From positions 1-10,906 of the forward strand of contig CAJUFO010000105.1 of NCBI GenBank assembly GCA_910585615.1: a stretch of 10,906 nucleotides of DNA, written 5' to 3'. The DNA comes from an uncultured Acetatifactor sp. (GTDB taxonomy: Bacteria > Bacillota > Clostridia > Lachnospirales > Lachnospiraceae). The translations under genes were made by a program, and so were the position numbers. Of this stretch, positions 6,886 through 10,906 are shown in pieces (position 1 is the stretch's first letter; each line of letters starts with the position of its first letter). The notes under the pieces were generated by a model. That model was not told where the DNA came from, did not search any database, and was given only the letters and a program-made list of their open reading frames with translations.

Positions 6886-7287
6886 TCACCTGGGATCCCG
6901 CTCCAGGTCCACCGTGGGAGCCCAGCGGCTTAAGCCCCTGTCCGGATGGCGGTGGTAGATCACCCTGACCTCCGTCCCCGTCACCGCCCCGGCCCGCTTT
7001 ATCAGCGCGGGGTCCCAGGTGGCGCTCATGCCGATAGGCTGCACGAAGGAGGTGGTGGGCTCCGGCTCCTTCAAATCATTCTGGTCATTCCTGGCCTCCA
7101 CCCCGTGGGCCGCCTCCCCGCCCAGGGACATGGCTGGAATCCCCAGCCGCTCTATGGACTTCATCCCTGATGCCAGGCACGCAAGCTTCTCCTCAATGGT
7201 CATCTCGGCCATAAGCCAGTCCAGGCGCTCCTCTATGGGCAGGGCGCCGTCCCAGAATGGTGTGTTCCTGTTTTCCATGCTATCCAT
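6886..7287 (-). pseudogene. GH3 beta-glucosidase, N-terminal fragment ending at a nonsense codon
   Basis: 133 codons forming the start of the GH3 gene continued at 4599-6860. Seen: a helical lead (ERLDWLMAEMTIEEKLACLASG), the GH3 GGEAAHGVEARND segment, and RGLSRWAPTVDLERDPR, where relatives continue WGRTEEGYGED. Here the Trp codon TGG is TGA (6886-6888). Reading through gives GRTEEGYGD and then a wrong frame, because a deletion joins that point to MLNPEV. The gene thus has two lesions. I chose the ATG at 7287 (MDSMENRN): AGGAG lies about 10 nt upstream and the promoter at 7312-7340 starts RNA just before it. The frame is open further up to a GTG at 7368 in the 15-bp repeats, which is not a likely start. 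TGA is used as a normal stop nearby, so recoding to Trp is unlikely. Confidence 0.85.
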
Positions 7288-7311
7288 GCTTCCAATCTCC
7301 TCTCTTCCACA

Positions 7312-7340
7312 ATCATACTCCGCCGGGCCTCTTTGTACAA
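7312..7340 (-). promoter_or_regulatory. promoter of the GH3 gene
   Basis: Minus strand: -35 TTGTAC (7335-7340), a 17-nt spacer and -10 TATGAT (7312-7317), with a start near 7305, about 18 nt before the preferred GH3 ATG. The -35 box lies in the third copy of a 15-bp repeat. With the terminator at 7401-7431, this makes the GH3 gene a separate unit from the transporter genes. Confidence 0.65.
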
Positions 7341-7368
7341 GGTCTCTTTGCACGATGCCTCCTTGCAC
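7324..7368 (-). repeat. three 15-bp direct repeats at the GH3 promoter
   Basis: Minus strand, in order: GTGCAAGGAGGCATC, GTGCAAAGAGACCTT, GTACAAAGAGGCCCG. The consensus is GTGCAAAGAGRCC, and the copies are adjacent with a strict 15-bp period. Their position over and upstream of the -35 box is that of activator half-sites (AraC-type proteins use direct repeats), or they are a simple tandem duplication. Confidence 0.6.
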
Positions 7369-7400
7369 GGGCCATGGTTCCTGCCAATCTGTCCGTAATG

Positions 7401-7431
7401 AAAAGGACTGATATCAGTCTAATATCAGTCC
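7401..7431 (-). terminator. intrinsic terminator after the binding-protein gene
   Basis: Minus strand: GGACTGATAT, a 7-nt loop TAGACTG, then ATATCAGTCC and TTTT. A perfect 10-bp stem sits about 40 nt beyond the binding-protein stop. The T-run is short, so it may be leaky. Confidence 0.65.
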
Positions 7432-7469
7432 CTTCCGTACCATACCCGGCGTGCGGGCATTCTCTTCTA

Positions 7470-9252
7470 TTAGTTTACCTTGGTGGCCAGGAACTCGGTC
7501 ATCATCTGGTTGGTCTCCTCCAGGCCGTTGGCCTCCAGCTCGGCAATCATGGCATCCCAGTTTGCGTCAAAGGAAGACTCGGGCTCCGTGACGCATTTCA
7601 CCAGGCCGGGGAACGCAATCTCGTCCAGGATGGTCACATTGTTGCTCAGCTCCTGAGGAATGGCATATGCCCACAGCGGGGAATAAGGAGGGGTCTCGAA
7701 CTCATCGGGCTGAGGGAAGATACCAATCAGCATCTCGACGCCCCATGCCTTGCAGGCGGCCTTCTCTTCCTCATTATACTCCGCAATCACGGACTCCTTG
7801 CTGGTAGGCGTCATATAATCGCCATTGTCGTCCAGAACACCGTCGCCATAAATCGGGAATCCAGTATAGTTGCCGATTCCGGTGGTCTTGCTGTAATCGG
7901 GATCGGACTGGGCCTTGGCGATTTCTTCCGGCGTGCGGTAGCGCTTTCCGTTCTCATCCAGGAAATAATGCTCGCCCTCGATACCCCATCTGTAGAGGAT
8001 CGCGCCCTCGTCGGAGCACAGATAATCCAGGAACTGGATGGCGCGCACCGGATCCTCGCAGCTCTTGGTGATGGCAAGGCCGTACCCTACCTGCAGGCCC
8101 TGGTACATCAGTGTAGGCGCTTTGTCATCGGCATTCATGGTCACAGGCAGGCCGCAGTAGGTCTTGTCAAGCTTGTTCTCTGCCTTCAAAGCGGCATGGG
8201 CCTGGGCGTAATGCCAGTTGGCATCGGTGATGGCCACCACGCGTCCGCTGGCCAGCTTTGCGATATAGTCGTCGTCCGTCTGAGTGGCGAAGTTGGGATC
8301 CAGGATGCCCTCGTCATACATGCGGCTGAGCCATTTGAAATACTCCTTCTCGTCATCGCTTGCATGCTTATAGGTGCAGTTATAGTTCTCGTCGATGAGC
8401 CACTGGCCGTTGTCAGGCTGCGCGTCCGCGATGAAGCCCGCAGGATTGCCCAGGGTAATCATCCAGTGCCAGTCGGAAGCGCTCATGGTGATGCCGATGG
8501 TCTCCAGCCCGTCCTCCGTGGTGGGATGGGCCTCCAGATAGCTCTTGATCATGGCCTCGTACTCTTCCAGCGTGGTGGGATACTTATAGTCATTTTCCTT
8601 CAGCACCGCATACTGTATCTGACAGGTTCCGTCGGTACCGAAGATCTGGCCCCTGACGCCCGCGTAGGAGAGCTGATAGATGCCCTCGTCCCCGGAGCCC
8701 CATTTCAGCTTGTCGAACTCGTCTCCGTACATCTTCTTGATGTTGGGGTCGTACTGCTCAATCAACTCCGTCATGTCGATCAGTGCCCCCGCCTCATACA
8801 GATTGGTCACGGATGCCTTGGAATAAATCATGTCCGGATAATTGTCCTCGGCGATCATCAGGGAAATGTCCTCGCTGGGATCCCCGGTGCTGGACACGGG
8901 ATAGCTAATCTCCAGGGTCACGCCGGTGGCCTCAGTGATGGCCGCGCCTACCGCGGTCTCGCTCCAGTTGCCGTTCTTGCCGTCGGCATTGTAGTACTTG
9001 AAGGTGATGGGATCCTTGCTGGCCTCCGCCTGGGAGCCGTCTGCTTCGTCTCCGCCCTCCGCCTCATCTCCGCCGGCCTCGTCTCCGCCTGTCGCGTCAT
9101 CCCCGGCCGCATCGCCGCCGGTGCTCTCCTCCTGGGCGTCTCCGCCCCCCTGGGAGCTTCCGGACGCCCCCCTCGTCGCCGCCACAGCCGGTGAGCATGC
9201 CTGTGAGCATGGCGCCCGCCGTCAGCAGAGCCAAAACCTTTTTCATCTTCAT
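7470..9252 (-). CDS. ABC sugar-binding lipoprotein (LplA-type), frameshifted after the signal peptide
   Basis: The extracellular substrate-binding lipoprotein of a carbohydrate importer; restored length would be 593 aa. From ATG at 9252 (AAGGAGG 8 nt upstream) it reads MKMKKVLALL and onward to the lipobox LTGC with lipid-carrying Cys23. The body is in another frame, open from a GTG at 9185: a Gly/Asp/Glu/Ala-rich acidic linker, then the mature domain from about ITFKYYNADG to the C-terminus, typical of the family-1 LplA group (ISLMIAEDNYPDMIY; CEDPVRAIQFLDYLCSDEGAILYRWG). Removing one base from the C6 tract at 9167-9172 (G6 in the coding strand) joins the frames as CGGDEGASGSSQGGG; a second C6 tract at 9145-9150 would also do. 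As written, no exported protein is made. It follows the permeases with a 56-nt gap. The ligand is unknown, probably a glucoside or oligosaccharide given GH3. Confidence 0.88.
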
Positions 9253-9308
9253 TTTGAAATCCTCCTTATATATTTTTTGATGAAATTCTTCCTTAGTTCC
9301 ATGTGCGC

Positions 9309-10174
9309 TCAGTTCTTCACAGCGCCCAGCGTCATGCCGCCCACGAAATACTTCTGCACGAAGGGGTACATCACGATGATGGGAACCGTAGCCACCACAG
9401 TGACAGCCATGCGGATGGCCATGGGTGTCACGGCCTGGGTGGCGTTGGTGGTGGTATGGGTATCCAGCTGCATGGTAGCCTGGGACATGATCTCATACAG
9501 CTTATACTGCAGGGTGGGCAATTCCTTTGCGTACAGATAGGTATCCATGAAGGAGTTCCACTGGCCCACGGCGTAGTACAGGGCGATGGTGGCGATGACC
9601 GGCGTGCACAGGGGCATCACCACCTTGTACCAGATCTGGAAATCGTTGGCGCCGTCCAGCTGGGCGGCCTCCTGCAGGGCAGGCGGCAGGCCGTCTATAA
9701 AGGAACGGACAAGTATCATATTGTAGACCCATATCAGGCCCGGGATGATATACACCAGGAAGTTGTTCCCCAGCTTCAGCGTCCGCATGATCAGCAGGTA
9801 CTCGGGAATCATGCCGCCGCCCACATACATAGTGATGACGAACAGCAGCGTGAAACCTTATGGAACACGAAGTCCCTGCGGCTCAAGGTGTAAGCCAGCA
9901 TGGCCGTACAGATCACGCCCGCCGCCGTGCCGATCACGGTCTTGGCAATGGACATGAACAGGGGCTGTAGGACGCCTCCCTCCTCGAACACGTATTTATA
10001 GTTGGTCAGCGTGAACTTCCGGGGAAAGATGAAGCTCACGTTCTTTATAGTATCCGTGGCATCGTTCAGCGATATGGCCAGCACGTTCAGGAACGGATAC
10101 AGGGTAATCACCAAAAGAAACAAAAACAATACTACCAGAAAATAATCAAACCAGGTCTTATGTAAATTTTTCAT
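9309..10174 (-). pseudogene. ABC sugar permease (YtcP-type) with a one-base frameshift
   Basis: The second membrane subunit of the importer, in two frames. From ATG at 10174 to Lys106 it reads MKNLHKTWFDYFLVVLFLFLL, a first membrane helix, then FPRKFTLTNYKYVF and a MetI-type transmembrane domain; after HK the frame runs to a premature TGA at 9809-9811. The other frame carries the rest (LLFVITMYVGGGMIPEYLL to the end, stop 9309-9311), including the EAA loop EAAQLDGANDFQIWYKVVMP that contacts the ATPase and the family ending QKYFVGGMTLGAVKN. A single missing base near 9852-9858 (GGTTTC where GGCTTTC would read HKAFTLLF) explains it; the restored protein is about 288 aa, normal for the family. 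It starts 13 nt after the LplB-type stop. No ATPase gene is present, as usual for this class, which shares an MsmK-like ATPase. Confidence 0.88.
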
Positions 10175-10186
10175 CTCGCCACCCCC

Positions 10187-10633
10187 TTATACCAGCTTGT
10201 CTTCGCCTACCAGACCGGCAATCTTATTGGCGATCAGCAGGAGCGTCACGCCCACAGCCGACTGGAAGACGCCCAGCGCCGTACCAAGGCCGTAATCGCT
10301 GCTCTTGATGCCTCGTGTATAGGAGAACCAGGAGAGCACCATGGTGTGGTCCTGCACCAGGGCGTTGCTCAGGAGCATCTGCCGCTCCATGCCTACGTTC
10401 AGCGCGCCGCCGATGCTCATGATCAGCAGGACGATGATCGTGGGCCGGATGCCGGGCAGGGTGATGTGCCAAATCCTCTGGAAGCGGTTTGCACCGTCTA
10501 TCTGGGCCGCCTCGTACAGCCCCTGGTCGATGCCGGCCATGGAGGAAAGGTAGATGATGGCGTTCCAGCCCATCTCCTTCCAGCAGTCTATGATGACGAT
10601 GATCAGCCAGATCAGCGGGGAGTTGGTGCTCAT
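10187..10633 (-). pseudogene. ABC sugar permease (LplB-type), N-terminal half missing
   Basis: 148 codons forming the C-terminal half of the first importer permease. Seen: WKEMGWNAIIYLSSMAGID, the EAA loop EAAQIDGANRFQRIWHITLPG that docks to the ATPase, SIGGALNVGMERQMLL, and the typical end GLGTALGVFQSAVGVTLLLIANKIAG. Family members are about 300 aa, so roughly 150 residues and three membrane helices are missing. The ATG at 10633 is an internal Met (ahead of TNSPLIW); a stop lies 9-10 codons upstream in frame, and no proper ribosome site is seen. The DNA beyond about 10634 is an unrelated gene on the other strand, so a rearrangement or deletion cut this gene and removed its promoter. Genes downstream in the operon would depend on other transcription. 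Confidence 0.85.
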
Positions 10634-10635
10634 CA

Positions 10636-10851
10636 GGTGCAGCCGAGGACTTCTTCACCCTTCTCACCAAGCTGCCCCCGGACTACGATTCCCATAGCAT
10701 CCCTCTGCTCACCTGGAACCATGCCCTGTCCATCATGCAGGATGCCCACAAGGCCGCCCCCGGCGCGGATTACAATGTGGTCCTGGTCAGGCAGCCCCGG
10801 CTGGAGATTCCGGAGCATACCCATACCTTTTTTGAGATTCTCTATATCTTA
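10636..10851 (+). pseudogene. AraC-family regulator remnant (N-terminal cupin)
   Basis: An open plus-strand segment read as GAAEDFFTLLTKLPPDYD, then LTWNHALSIMQDAHKAAPGAD, then PRLEIPEHTHTFFEILYIL. The last part matches the HxHxFFE(I/L)xYVLxG strand pair of the sugar-sensing cupin domain of AraC-type regulators. Sequence before about 10636 belongs to the permease, so the start is lost. At about 10851 the match stops one residue short of the usual Gly and is replaced by GTVAK and a stop, where IS-like DNA begins. The DNA-binding helix-turn-helix domain is not here. Its divergent position next to the importer is the normal place for the operon's own activator, so this was probably that regulator (inference). 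Confidence 0.65.
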
Positions 10852-10906
10852 GGAACTGTCGCAAAATAAAATGTACTATTTGAACCCACGTATCACATAG
10901 TTCCAT
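10852..10906. mobile_element. probable insertion-sequence end (terminal inverted repeat)
   Basis: GGAACTGTCGCAAAATAA (10852-10869) starts exactly where the AraC-type frame breaks and resembles IS termini such as the IS6-type GGxxCTGTxGCAAA. On the minus strand, a short frame running in from the window edge (ending VIRGFK, stop at 10876-10878) finishes about 24 nt before this end, as a transposase gene often does. The element continues outside the window; the family is uncertain. Confidence 0.5.

Noticed and set aside
6886..6888. TGA in place of a conserved Trp codon, suggesting TGA=Trp recoding
   Set aside because: TGA is used as the normal stop of the AlkD-like gene, the YtcP-type permease and the GH3 gene itself, and all other Trp codons are TGG; reading through would also hit the frame-shifting deletion.
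7315..7375. CRISPR-like array from the 15-bp repeats
   Set aside because: Units are too short, adjacent without spacers, and no cas gene is near.
7257..9194. 645-codon open frame on the plus strand opposite the binding protein
   Set aside because: It is an antisense shadow of a GC-biased coding gene: no ribosome site, no family resemblance, and the minus-strand frame has clear protein features.
9809..10174. Programmed frameshift in the permease or binding protein
   Set aside because: No slippery heptamer with a downstream structure was seen, and neighbouring genes carry plain loss-of-function lesions, so mutation or error is simpler.
10224..10670. 148-codon alternate frame opening at 10670 through the permease
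   Set aside because: An out-of-frame shadow crossing the rearrangement junction; only the frame at 10187-10633 matches a permease.

Overview
The window looks like a chromosomal stretch from a moderately GC-rich, low-to-mid-GC-lineage anaerobic Firmicute, most likely a gut Lachnospiraceae-type clostridium. The reasons are a T-box leader in front of a methionyl-tRNA synthetase gene, AGGAGG-type ribosome binding sites, and an LplA/LplB/YtcP-type sugar ABC importer beside a large GH3 beta-glucosidase. The taxonomic call is inferred from family types, not proven.

Left part (1-2155, minus strand): a three-gene housekeeping/stress operon read leftward from a good sigma-A-like promoter at 2127-2155. 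After a structured leader of about 240 nt come a flavodoxin (1421-1882), an AlkD-like HEAT-repeat DNA-alkylation-repair protein (600-1304) and a HAD/Cof-type phosphatase that overlaps it by ATGA and leaves the window at base 1.

Middle part (2203-4355, plus strand): a divergent promoter, a methionine-type T-box riboswitch with its terminator, a strong 55-bp hairpin, and an intact 543-aa methionyl-tRNA synthetase. Its double zinc knuckle and KISTS loop resemble the second (MetRS2-type) clade. A 61-bp bidirectional terminator separates it from the convergent locus to the right.

Right part (4599-10851, minus strand except the last fragment): a carbohydrate-uptake locus in which every gene is damaged. 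In transcription order there is a 5'-truncated LplB-type permease, a YtcP-type permease with a one-base frameshift, a lipoprotein binding protein whose signal peptide is out of frame with its body at a six-C tract, a terminator, and a GH3 gene with its own promoter but both a nonsense codon and a frame-shifting internal deletion. Facing away from the permease is a plus-strand remnant of an AraC-type regulator. It is fused to the broken permease on one side and cut on the other by what looks like an insertion-sequence end (10852 onward). Ancestrally this was probably a regulator/importer/glycosidase module: the AraC protein sensed a sugar, the importer took up an oligosaccharide (with an ATPase encoded elsewhere), and the GH3 enzyme cleaved it inside the cell. 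A deletion removed the divergent promoter region with the two gene starts, and further lesions accumulated. The single-base indels could instead be sequencing or assembly errors; the deletions and the IS junction are harder to explain that way.

I saw no tRNA, rRNA, CRISPR array or defence system. The most interesting material is the multi-lesion decay pattern, the structured leader of the flavodoxin operon, the T-box/hairpin arrangement before metG, and the three 15-bp repeats overlapping the GH3 promoter.
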